From positions 1 to 64,000 of the forward strand of contig JAKLFB010000011.1 of NCBI GenBank assembly GCA_022711435.1: a stretch of 64,000 nt of DNA, in the 5' to 3' direction. The translations under genes and the position numbers were made by a program. The notes below the pieces were generated by a model. It had not been told where the DNA came from. It saw only the letters and a list, made by a program, of their open reading frames with translations, and did not search any database. Source of the stretch: Verrucomicrobiota bacterium (lineage in GTDB: Bacteria > Verrucomicrobiota > Verrucomicrobiia > Limisphaerales > UBA1319). This document shows, in pieces, positions 34,300 to 41,737 of this stretch; position 1 is the stretch's first letter, and every line of letters begins with the position of its first letter.

Positions 34300-35561
34300 G
34301 GCCGCTGGTTCGATCCGGTGTAGATCTGCCGCGGCCGGTAGATCCGGCTGGCGCTTCCCATGCTGATTTCGCGGTAATTGGCGATCCATCCCGGCATGCG
34401 GCCAATGGCGAACACGACTGTGAACATCTCGACCGGGATGCCGATGGCGCGCATGATGATGCCGCTGTAGAAATCGACATTGGGATAGAGGCGCCGCTCG
34501 ACGAAATAGGGATCCCGGAGCGCGGTCTCCTCGAGGCGTTTGGCGATGTCGAGCAGCGGATCCTCGACCTTGAGAGCGTTGAGCAGCTCGTCGCACTTCC
34601 GCTTGATGATTTTGGCTCGAGGATCGTAATGCTTATAGACCCGGTGCCCGAAGCCCATGAGGCGCTTGCCGCTCTTCTTATCCTTGACCTCCTGGATGAA
34701 CCTCGAGCCGTCATCGCCTGTGGATCGAATGTGGTCGAGCATCTCGATGACGGCCTGGTTAGCGCCGCCGTGGAGGGGGCCCCACAAGGCGCAGACCCCG
34801 GCGGCCGCGCTGGCGAACAGGTTCGCCTGGCTCGATGCGATGAACCGGACCGTCGCCGTCGAGCAGTTCTGCTCGTGGTCGGCATGCAGCAGGAAGATCA
34901 GATCCAGCGCCCGCACGACCTCGGGCTTCAGATCGTAATCCTCGTATGGATCCGAGAACATCATGTGGAGGAAGTTGGCGGTGTACTTGAAGGAGGGCTT
35001 GGGGTAGATGATCGGCATCCCGCGCGACTTCCGATAGGCGAACGCCGCGATGGTCCGGACCTGGGAGATGAGGCGGGCGGCCTGGGCCTCGAACGTGGCG
35101 GGATCATACCCGCGCATCAGCTCGGGATAGAAACAGCTGGCCGCGTTGATCATCGAGGAGAGGATCGCCATCGGATGCGCGTTCGAGGGGAACCCCTCGA
35201 AGTGATATTTCATGTCCTCATGGATGTTCTCGCTGCGGGTCAGCAGCTCCGAGAAGCGGCGCAGCTCCCTCTGGGTGGGGAGCTGTCCATAGATGATCAG
35301 GAACGCGGTCTCGATGAAAGTCGACGCCTCGGCCAGCTCCTCGATGGGCACGCCGCGGTAGCGCAGGATCCCCTTCTCGCCGTCGATGAACGTGATGTTG
35401 CTTCGGCACGAGCCGGTGTTGCCATAGCCCTCGTCGAGGGTGATCCAGCCCGACTGCTGGCGGAGCTGCGAGATATCGACCGCCCGCTCGCCTTCGGTGC
35501 CCACCACAAGGGGCAGCTCGTAGATCCGACCGTCCAGTTCCAGTTTTGCCGAGTTGTTCAT
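34218..35561 (-). CDS. gltA: citrate synthase
   Basis: This 447-residue enzyme condenses acetyl-CoA and oxaloacetate. The catalytic His appears in GPLHGGANQ, the second His in [15 protein letters not shown], and the active-site Asp in NVDFYSG. The N-terminal [12 protein letters not shown] and [14 protein letters not shown] are typical of the GltA-type (larger, NADH-sensitive) subfamily. The family normally ends around the YVPISER segment; about 19 further residues (Gly/Ser/Pro rich) come from a missing nearby stop and overlap the HDAC gene. It is the last gene of the seven-gene - strand redox operon, 27 bp behind the alcohol dehydrogenase, linking that operon to acetyl-CoA use. Confidence 0.95.
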   Translation of the reverse strand: MNNSAKLELDGRIYELPLVVGTEGERAVDISQLRQQSGWITLDEGYGNTGSCRSNITFIDGEKGILRYRGVPIEELAEASTFIETAFLIIYGQLPTQRELRRFSELLTRSENIHEDMKYHFEGFPSNAHPMAILSSMINAASCFYPELMRGYDPATFEAQAARLISQVRTIAAFAYRKSRGMPIIYPKPSFKYTANFLHMMFSDPYEDYDLKPEVVRALDLIFLLHADHEQNCSTATVRFIASSQANLFASAAAGVCALWGPLHGGANQAVIEMLDHIRSTGDDGSRFIQEVKDKKSGKRLMGFGHRVYKHYDPRAKIIKRKCDELLNALKVEDPLLDIAKRLEETALRDPYFVERRLYPNVDFYSGIIMRAIGIPVEMFTVVFAIGRMPGWIANYREISMGSASRIYRPRQIYTGSNQRPYVPISERGSDGGSASRGTGQPAQPAR

Positions 35562-35588
35562 GTTCGAGATCGTTTGCCGGTTCCCTCT

Positions 35589-36743
35589 CTACAATGCCCG
35601 AGCCAGCACTTCCGTCAACTCCGCCAGCGTGAGGGGGGCCGGATTGCCCTTCATGCTGCTGGCCGAGAGGGCGCGGCGCGCGACATCCTCGATCGCCTCC
35701 GCCGGGAATCCGAGCGCTCCCAGCGGCCGGACTCGAAGGCGGCGGCGGGTCTCGCGGACCCATTCGATGCCGTCGGCTGCGCCCGCCTCCGGCTGGCAGC
35801 AGAGGAGCCGGCCGATCTCGTCGAAGCGCGCGCGAGCGGCGTGATGCGGCGCTCGAGACTCGAGGGCGGCCAGGTTGGCGGCCATGACCTCCGGCAGAAG
35901 GGCTGCGCAGACGGCCCCGTGCGCCATCGCGTGCGCGCCTCCGAGGGGCGCGGCCAAGCCATGCACAGCGCCCAGCCCCCCGTTGGCGAGCGCCAGCCCG
36001 CTCAGCAGGCTGGCCAGCGCCACGTCCGCCCTCGCCGCCGCATCCGTTCCATCCTCGTAAACCCGCCGCAAGCCTGCCGCCATCCGCGACAGCCCCTCCC
36101 GGCAGAAGGCGTCCGTGATCGGGTTGGCCCGGACGCTCACAAACGCCTCGATCAGCTGGGTGAGCGCATCCATGCCGGTGGCGGCGGTGACCTCCGGCGG
36201 CAGATCACAGGTGAGCGCCGGATCCACGAGCGCCATCCGCGGCAGAAGCCAGGGGCTGCGCAGGCTGGCCTTCAGGGCCCGATCCCGGACGGTCAGCACC
36301 GCGTTTCGGGTGACTTCGGCTCCCGTGCCCGCCGTGGTCGGAACCGCGAGGCAGGGGATGCCCGGCTGGGCCAGCGGCTGCCCGCGTCCCACCACCTCGA
36401 GGTAATCGAGCACGTGGCCGGGGTTGGGCGCCAGGCCGGCGATGGCCTTGCCTGCGTCCAGGACGCTCCCCCCGCCCATGGCCACCACCGCCTCGCACTC
36501 GGCCTGGCGGGCGAGCGCCACTCCGGCCTCGACGACCTCGACCGTCGGCTCCGCCGCCACCGAGTAGAGATGCCACTCGACGCCCTGCTCCGAGAGCGCC
36601 CGCCGGAGCGCTGCCGATCGATCGGCGTTTTTACCGCCAACGACCAGGACCCGGCGGCCCCAGGCGCGAACCGCCGGCCCCGCCTCCGGCAGCCGCCCGG
36701 CGCCGAACCGAATGCTGCCTGCTGTCGCAAACTCGAACTGCAT
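35589..36743 (-). CDS. iron-containing alcohol dehydrogenase
   Basis: This 384-residue type III (Fe-ADH) family protein is also the fold of maleylacetate reductase and of lactaldehyde or 1,3-propanediol dehydrogenases. The NAD-binding GGGSVLDAGKAIA is present. Metal-site segments TGMDALTQLIEAFVS and GAVHGLAAPLGGAHAMAHG supply the Asp and His ligands. The start after the monooxygenase stop (6 bp gap) fits the family. It lies in the ETF operon, so it probably supplies or consumes an aldehyde/alcohol in the same pathway. The substrate is not predictable from the motifs. Confidence 0.9.
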   Translation of the reverse strand: MQFEFATAGSIRFGAGRLPEAGPAVRAWGRRVLVVGGKNADRSAALRRALSEQGVEWHLYSVAAEPTVEVVEAGVALARQAECEAVVAMGGGSVLDAGKAIAGLAPNPGHVLDYLEVVGRGQPLAQPGIPCLAVPTTAGTGAEVTRNAVLTVRDRALKASLRSPWLLPRMALVDPALTCDLPPEVTAATGMDALTQLIEAFVSVRANPITDAFCREGLSRMAAGLRRVYEDGTDAAARADVALASLLSGLALANGGLGAVHGLAAPLGGAHAMAHGAVCAALLPEVMAANLAALESRAPHHAARARFDEIGRLLCCQPEAGAADGIEWVRETRRRLRVRPLGALGFPAEAIEDVARRALSASSMKGNPAPLTLAELTEVLARAL

Positions 36744-36749
36744 GGCCGA

Positions 36750-37058
36750 TCAACCCTCGGGGCCGGGCTGGGCCGCCGCCGGCGTGTATTTCACGCTGCG
36801 GCGAGGCTCCGCCATCATCGGCGCCACCGTGTCCCGCCACTGCCGGTAATGAGCGGTCTCCTTGTGATGGCCGACGGCAGCCGAGTCGCGGTAAACCTCG
36901 ACCAGCAGGAACTGATCCGGATCATCGGCTTGCTGATAGGCTTCGAACTCCGCCACGCCCGGCTCGAGCCGGCTCTGCCCGGCGTTCTCCATTGTGGCCC
37001 GGACAAAGGCGCCTCTGCACTCGGGCTTCACCCGGACATGCACATGCACTCGGATCAT
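36750..37058 (-). CDS. small antibiotic-biosynthesis-monooxygenase-domain protein
   Basis: This 102-residue ABM-family dimeric alpha-beta-barrel protein has an N-terminal strand (IRVHVHVRVKPEC), the core EPGVAEFEAYQQADDPDQFLLVEVYRD, and the conserved His/Tyr in VGHHKETAHYRQW. Members are cofactor-free quinol monooxygenases or LsrG-like isomerases. The start at 37058 was chosen because the longer frame is antisense-type sequence. Tight spacing to both neighbours (25 and 6 bp) places it in the redox operon, where quinone-like chemistry would fit. The exact reaction is unknown. Confidence 0.82.
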   Translation of the reverse strand: MIRVHVHVRVKPECRGAFVRATMENAGQSRLEPGVAEFEAYQQADDPDQFLLVEVYRDSAAVGHHKETAHYRQWRDTVAPMMAEPRRSVKYTPAAAQPGPEG

Positions 37059-37083
37059 ATAGGATAACGGGTTGATGTTGATT

Positions 37084-38145
37084 TCAGCCGGGCGTTCCGG
37101 GCGCCGGCGGCGCGGCTTGCGCGAGCCGGGCATTGACGGCGGCGAGCACGGCGAACGCGTCCGCCACATACAGGACATCGGCCTTGCCGCGAGCCCATCC
37201 GCAGCCGGGATCCAGATTGATCGCGCGGCGTTCGTGGATGAAACGCCAGCCGACCGCGTGCGGCTCCTCGCCATGGCAGCAGGTTGCCAGGCCTTTGGGA
37301 TGGCGCGGCGTCGAACCGGTCTGTCCGACCTGGTTGAGATGGGTCAAGAACGAGAGCACCGCCTCTCCCTCGCCGCTGAGGTCGACCAGGGATTTGCTGC
37401 TGCCCAGCGAGGCCCGCGACTTCGCCAGGAAATCCAGGAGCAGCGCTTCCGCCTCCTGGACATGCGCGCGGCCGTCTGCTTGCTTCTTGGTCCACCCGGC
37501 CCCGGCGACCAGCAGCAGGTCCGCATCGGGCCGAATGGTCTGAGCCTGCGCCGCGGGCGCCTGGACGCCTTCGACTCGGGTTCGCTGCAGGTTGGGATCC
37601 GCATCGACCTCGACGCGCTGGGCCTGAGCCGGGCCGGGCGCGCCGTCCCAGGGCGGGAAAATGCCGGGATCGAACAGGATCAGCCACGGGCGGGGCGTCC
37701 GGCGGAGCTGGGCCTCCATCCGCTGGCGGTAGTACCAGCGCGTGATGGCGAGCGAGCCATCCACCATTGCCCAGCCGGTCGCATGCGTGTCGATGCAGCC
37801 TTGGCACCGATGCGCGGCTGCGGGCAGGGCGCGGCTCCAGCGCGAGGTCCCGGCGGCAAGCACGAGCGTGGCCTGAGCGGACCGGATCAGGGCCGCCGCC
37901 GCTGCGGCGTCGGTCGCATGCCGAGCGGGGCCGAATGCAGGGCCTTCGACCGCCAGGAGCCGGGAGGCGCCGCTCGACGCCAGCTGCTCGATCGCGGGCT
38001 GGACCTGGCCTCCAACGACTCCCGCCACCAGCGATGCCCCTGGCATATCCCGCAAGATCTGCTGTCCGGCCGCCACGGTCTCGCGGGCGGCTCGGGTCAA
38101 GCCGCCATCCGGCCCGGTGTGCAGCAATAACAAAATCGTGTCCAT
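37084..38145 (-). CDS. etfA: divergent electron transfer flavoprotein alpha subunit
   Basis: The 353-residue protein has an N-terminal ETF fold (LLLLHTGPDGGLTRAARETVAAGQ ...) and a C-terminal FAD-binding domain, recognised from the family GQTG motif (LNQVGQTGS), INLDPGCGWARGKADVLYVADAF, and its position after etfB. The usual GISGAxQHxxG loop that holds the FAD pyrophosphate is replaced by a TCCHGEEPHAVGW segment, and the region before GQTG (VDLSGEGEAVLSF) is also atypical. The pair would carry electrons between the flavoenzymes of this operon. Whether it still binds FAD at the usual site is open. Confidence 0.75.
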   Translation of the reverse strand: MDTILLLLHTGPDGGLTRAARETVAAGQQILRDMPGASLVAGVVGGQVQPAIEQLASSGASRLLAVEGPAFGPARHATDAAAAAALIRSAQATLVLAAGTSRWSRALPAAAHRCQGCIDTHATGWAMVDGSLAITRWYYRQRMEAQLRRTPRPWLILFDPGIFPPWDGAPGPAQAQRVEVDADPNLQRTRVEGVQAPAAQAQTIRPDADLLLVAGAGWTKKQADGRAHVQEAEALLLDFLAKSRASLGSSKSLVDLSGEGEAVLSFLTHLNQVGQTGSTPRHPKGLATCCHGEEPHAVGWRFIHERRAINLDPGCGWARGKADVLYVADAFAVLAAVNARLAQAAPPAPGTPG

Positions 38146-38177
38146 AGCGGTCTGAGTAATGGAAGCGAGCTCTTCGC

Positions 38178-38993
38178 TTACGGTTGGCGGATCCAGCCGA
38201 TGATCTCGTCGGCGATCTGGTCTGGAGACAAGTCCTTCACCACGCGAGTGGCGCGCTGCTGTTGGGGCAGCGTGATCCGGTCGAAGCGCACCCCCTCGGC
38301 GCCGACCTTGGCGGTCCGGGCCTTCTGGAGGGCGGGCATGACAGAGCGCATGTTTTGCATGCCGATCTGCGGATTATTGCGGGGCTCGGGCAGGCTGCCG
38401 GTGGCCCAGCCGGCCAGGACCGGCGGCCCGGTGCAGATCGAGACCTGGTGCTGCCCGCCCTCGACGCGCTCGAGGATTCGGAACGATCCATCGGGCTGGA
38501 CCTTGAATTCGTCGACCCCTTGGAACTGATCCTGGATCCCTAGGCGCTCGCCGACCAGGGCCATCGTCACCCCGGCTCCGCGCGTGGCCGACTCCCAGCC
38601 GCCCCAGACCAGCAGGCGGGCCGGATCGAGGCCGGGGATGGACCGGATGGCCTCGGCCAAGGCCGCGGCCGTCTCTGCCGGATCGGTGAACCCGCCGGCG
38701 GCGCCCTCGATGGCGACGAGCTCGAACGGGACCTTCTGGGCCACGGTCATCATCATCTGCTGGAGCTTGCCGCGATGCCCGAGGCTGACCAGCCAGACCT
38801 TGCTGCCGGGGATCCGGCCTGCGAGATGGGCAGCTTCGTAGAGGGCATGGCTGGCCCACGGGTCGAGCACCACCGGCAGCATCATCTCGTTCTTGAGCGC
38901 GGGCCCCGACGGCCCCATGGCGGGCTCGAGAGACTGGAGAGGGTCGGGCGCCAGGCCGCCACAAACCACAATGTTATACCCTGTGCTTGTCAT
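38178..38993 (-). CDS. etfB: electron transfer flavoprotein beta subunit
   Basis: This 271-residue EtfB/FixA-family protein has the N-terminal core NIVVCGGLAPDP, LDPWASHALYEAAHLAGRIPGSKVWLVSLG, a helix leading to LVWGGWESATRGAGVTMALVGERLG (family pattern for the adenine-nucleotide site), and EGGQHQVSICTGPPVLAGW, matching the EtfB VExGxxxVE...P segment. The C-terminus, RVVKDLSPDQIADEIIGWIRQP, resembles the recognition tail that docks partner dehydrogenases. It lies 32 bp before etfA, and the two form the heterodimer. The gene order ETF-QO, OYE fusion, etfB, etfA implies direct electron flow. Confidence 0.85.
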   Translation of the reverse strand: MTSTGYNIVVCGGLAPDPLQSLEPAMGPSGPALKNEMMLPVVLDPWASHALYEAAHLAGRIPGSKVWLVSLGHRGKLQQMMMTVAQKVPFELVAIEGAAGGFTDPAETAAALAEAIRSIPGLDPARLLVWGGWESATRGAGVTMALVGERLGIQDQFQGVDEFKVQPDGSFRILERVEGGQHQVSICTGPPVLAGWATGSLPEPRNNPQIGMQNMRSVMPALQKARTAKVGAEGVRFDRITLPQQQRATRVVKDLSPDQIADEIIGWIRQP

Positions 38994-39073
38994 GCGCCTC
39001 CAATCTGCCGCGAGACTGCCTGCCAGAAAAGCAGAAAGTTCCCGCGCACCAACGCCGGATGACGATTCGCGCG

Positions 39074-41728
39074 TCAGGCGCTCCGGAGAAAGCGGTCGAC
39101 CTCGCGCGCCGCGCGCGCGCCCTCGGCGACGGCTTGAACGACCGTGGTTCCGCCATTGACCAGGTCGCCGGCGGCATACACGCCCGCGCGCGAGGTCTGC
39201 AGCGAGTTCGGCTGGGTCCAGACCAGGCCGGACTCCGTCAAGCGCAGCCCGGGCAGGCCAGGCAGCAGGCCGCTGTCCAGCCGCTGGCCGATGGCTTCGA
39301 TCACCTGATCGGCCGGCAGCACGTGCTCGGTCCCTGGAATCGGGACGGGCCTCCGCCGCCCGCTGGAATCGGCGGGCCCGAGCTGGGTCCGGATCACACG
39401 CAGCCCCTTCAATGCACCGTCCCCACCGATCTCGTAATCGAGCGGCGCGGTCAAGGTCAGCAGCGACACGCCCTCCTGGATGGCCTGCTCGCGCTCGAGC
39501 GGCCAGGCCGGCATCTCGGCATAGGAGCGCCGATAGACAATGGCCACCGCATTCGCTCCCGCCCGTTTAGCCGCCAGGGCGGCGTCGATGGCCGTGTTGC
39601 CGCCCCCCAGCACGAGAGCCGTTCCCTGGCAGCGGCCGCCCCGCTTGCACTGCGCCAGAAACTCGAGCGCGCCCACCACCCCGCTTTGCGGGCGCCGCGC
39701 CCCGGGCAGCGGGACCGACTCGCTCAAGCCGAATGCGAGGACGACCGCGCTGAATCCTTCCTTGTTGAGATCGTCGAGTGTGAGCCCCTTGCCCAGCCGG
39801 CCCTGGCGGCCGCTGATCCGATCCCCGCAGGATCGAAGCAGATCCTGGATCTCGCGGCGCAGGATCGCATCCGGAATCCGCTCGGCGGGAACCACGGTAT
39901 CCACCGATCCTCCCCGCTCGACCGATGAATCGATCATGACCGTCCGATGCCCCAGGCTGGCCAAATGAACCGCCGCAGCCAATCCGGCAGGACCCGCCCC
40001 GATGACCGCGACGCGCCACGGGCTGGCGGCAGGCTGGGTGCGCGGTTCGGCGACCCACCCCTCCTCGACCGCCATGCGGCTCACCCACCGCTGGAGATGC
40101 CGGATCGGCACGCTGGCCGTGTAATGGTTGTTGATGCAGGTCGATTCGCACAGGACCTCCGCCGGGCAGACATAACCGCACACCGCGGCGAGCGCGTTGG
40201 CCTGGCGGATCGTCTCGTACGCCTCGCGAAACCGCCGCTCGGCGATGTGCCCGACAAAGACGGGAATGTTGACCCGCGCCGGGCATCGCCCGATGCAGGT
40301 CGGATCGTTGCACTGCCGGCAGGATCGCGCCATCTCGAGGATGGAATCCAGGGCCTCGGCCCTGCCTTCGCGGTAGATCCTCTCGTATGGATCGGGGTCA
40401 CGCGGCACGCAACCGGTCCGGCCTCCGTCGCGCATGATCTGCGTGCATGCCGAGCATGCCACGCATGCCTTCTGGGGATCGAGATGCCCCGCCGAAGCGA
40501 GGGCGCGCGGAAAATCGGGGTGCGCGAACGCCATCCGGCCGCCTCCGGCGAGGGTTGTCCATCCCCGCTGGAGAACGCCGGCGGCGACGTGGGGGAAGAA
40601 ATGGCGCAGCCAGGAATAGCCGCCCCCGATGACCGCCATGGCGGGATGGGCCTGCTGGATCTCGCGGACGATCCGCACAAACCGGTCCACGCCCACCAGG
40701 GGATGCTCTTCGGGCATGGGGGCTCCCGATGTTGGCAAATCGAACGGCCGGTTGACATGCGGGTTGTAATAGGGGTTGCCAATGGTGATGTTCACCAGCG
40801 GGGCGCCGTGCTCGGCCAGGAAACCGACGAGCTCTTTCGGCTCGGTCAGATCGGGCTGGGATGGATTCTCGCGATCCACGCCGAAGCCATAGGGATAGGC
40901 CATGGCGTCGTAGGCGTTCATGCGTGCGGTCACGAGGATGCCGGGGACGGCGGATCGGATTTTTCGGACCACGTTGCGGAAGAACCGGGAGCGATTTTCC
41001 CAGCTGCCGCCGTAGCGGCTGGAGGCGCGCGTGTGGGAGGCGAGCAGCTCGGAGACCAGATACCGATGGCAGGCCTTGATGTCCACGGCGTCGAACCCGG
41101 CCGCCCGGGCCTGGCGGGCCGCCTCGACATAGGCGTCTTCGAGGCGCTCGAGCTCGTCGTCCGATATCAACGGATAATCGGCGGGCAGCCGATGCGTCGC
41201 ATCCAGAAAGGCGGAGTGATGGGCGATGATGGGCTGGGGCTTGCGCCCCGGCCGGCTGTAGCGTCCCGAATGGGTCAGCTGGACTACCAGCAGCGGCCGG
41301 TGCGGCTCTCCGTGATGGTTGCGCGCCACGCGATGGATCTCCTCGATGAGCCGGGCGAACTCGGCTCTCACGGGTTCATGCAGCCAGAGCTGCCGGGGAT
41401 TGGCTCGGCCTTCGGCTGCCACCGCGGTCGCCTCGAACCACAACACCCCCGCCCCTCCGGCGGCAAAACGCCGGTAGCGGCGCCACGTCAGCTCATCGGG
41501 CGCGCCATCGGCCCGCCCGTCGCATCCCTCCATCGGCAGCACCACGATCCGGTTCGACAGGCGCGGACCGCGAGGGCTCAGATCGGCATCCTCGAGCAGC
41601 AGGCGCGGATCCTCGGCCACGGGCAGCTCCAGCCCCAGATCCGAGATCTCCCGGCGCAAATCGTCCAGCGTGTGGAAATGAAACGCGCGATGCTGGTTGC
41701 GCAGCGCAGGCGCACAAGTTGGTTCCAT
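39074..41728 (-). CDS. fusion of Old Yellow Enzyme with a ferredoxin/GltD (NfnL)-like flavin reductase
   Basis: The 884-residue protein has three parts. Residues about 40-420 are an NADH:flavin oxidoreductase (OYE/2,4-dienoyl-CoA reductase) barrel, with LVVQLTHSGRYSRPGR, GFDAVDIKACHRYL and SSRYGGSWENR. Next comes a Cys motif (CVACSACTQIMRDGGRTGC) plus a Fer4_20/GltD N-domain (CRQCNDPTCIGRCPARVN, CGYVCPAEVLCESTC) carrying Fe-S clusters. The C-terminal FAD and NAD(P)H domains (VAVIGAGPAGLAAAVHLASLG; LVLGGGNTAIDAALAAKRAG; GVYAAGDLVNGG) resemble GltD/NfnL. Normal OYE-Fe-S-FAD enzymes (about 670 aa) lack the middle GltD module. It lies 10 bp behind the ETF-QO gene. Its substrate is unknown. Confidence 0.85.
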   Translation of the reverse strand: MEPTCAPALRNQHRAFHFHTLDDLRREISDLGLELPVAEDPRLLLEDADLSPRGPRLSNRIVVLPMEGCDGRADGAPDELTWRRYRRFAAGGAGVLWFEATAVAAEGRANPRQLWLHEPVRAEFARLIEEIHRVARNHHGEPHRPLLVVQLTHSGRYSRPGRKPQPIIAHHSAFLDATHRLPADYPLISDDELERLEDAYVEAARQARAAGFDAVDIKACHRYLVSELLASHTRASSRYGGSWENRSRFFRNVVRKIRSAVPGILVTARMNAYDAMAYPYGFGVDRENPSQPDLTEPKELVGFLAEHGAPLVNITIGNPYYNPHVNRPFDLPTSGAPMPEEHPLVGVDRFVRIVREIQQAHPAMAVIGGGYSWLRHFFPHVAAGVLQRGWTTLAGGGRMAFAHPDFPRALASAGHLDPQKACVACSACTQIMRDGGRTGCVPRDPDPYERIYREGRAEALDSILEMARSCRQCNDPTCIGRCPARVNIPVFVGHIAERRFREAYETIRQANALAAVCGYVCPAEVLCESTCINNHYTASVPIRHLQRWVSRMAVEEGWVAEPRTQPAASPWRVAVIGAGPAGLAAAVHLASLGHRTVMIDSSVERGGSVDTVVPAERIPDAILRREIQDLLRSCGDRISGRQGRLGKGLTLDDLNKEGFSAVVLAFGLSESVPLPGARRPQSGVVGALEFLAQCKRGGRCQGTALVLGGGNTAIDAALAAKRAGANAVAIVYRRSYAEMPAWPLEREQAIQEGVSLLTLTAPLDYEIGGDGALKGLRVIRTQLGPADSSGRRRPVPIPGTEHVLPADQVIEAIGQRLDSGLLPGLPGLRLTESGLVWTQPNSLQTSRAGVYAAGDLVNGGTTVVQAVAEGARAAREVDRFLRSA

Positions 41729-41737
41729 AGCTCTTGA

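Noticed and set aside
33330..37067. A 1245-codon + strand frame across HDAC, gltA and the alcohol dehydrogenase
   Set aside because: It is antisense to three well-supported genes and out of frame with the HDAC gene; no recognisable domains.
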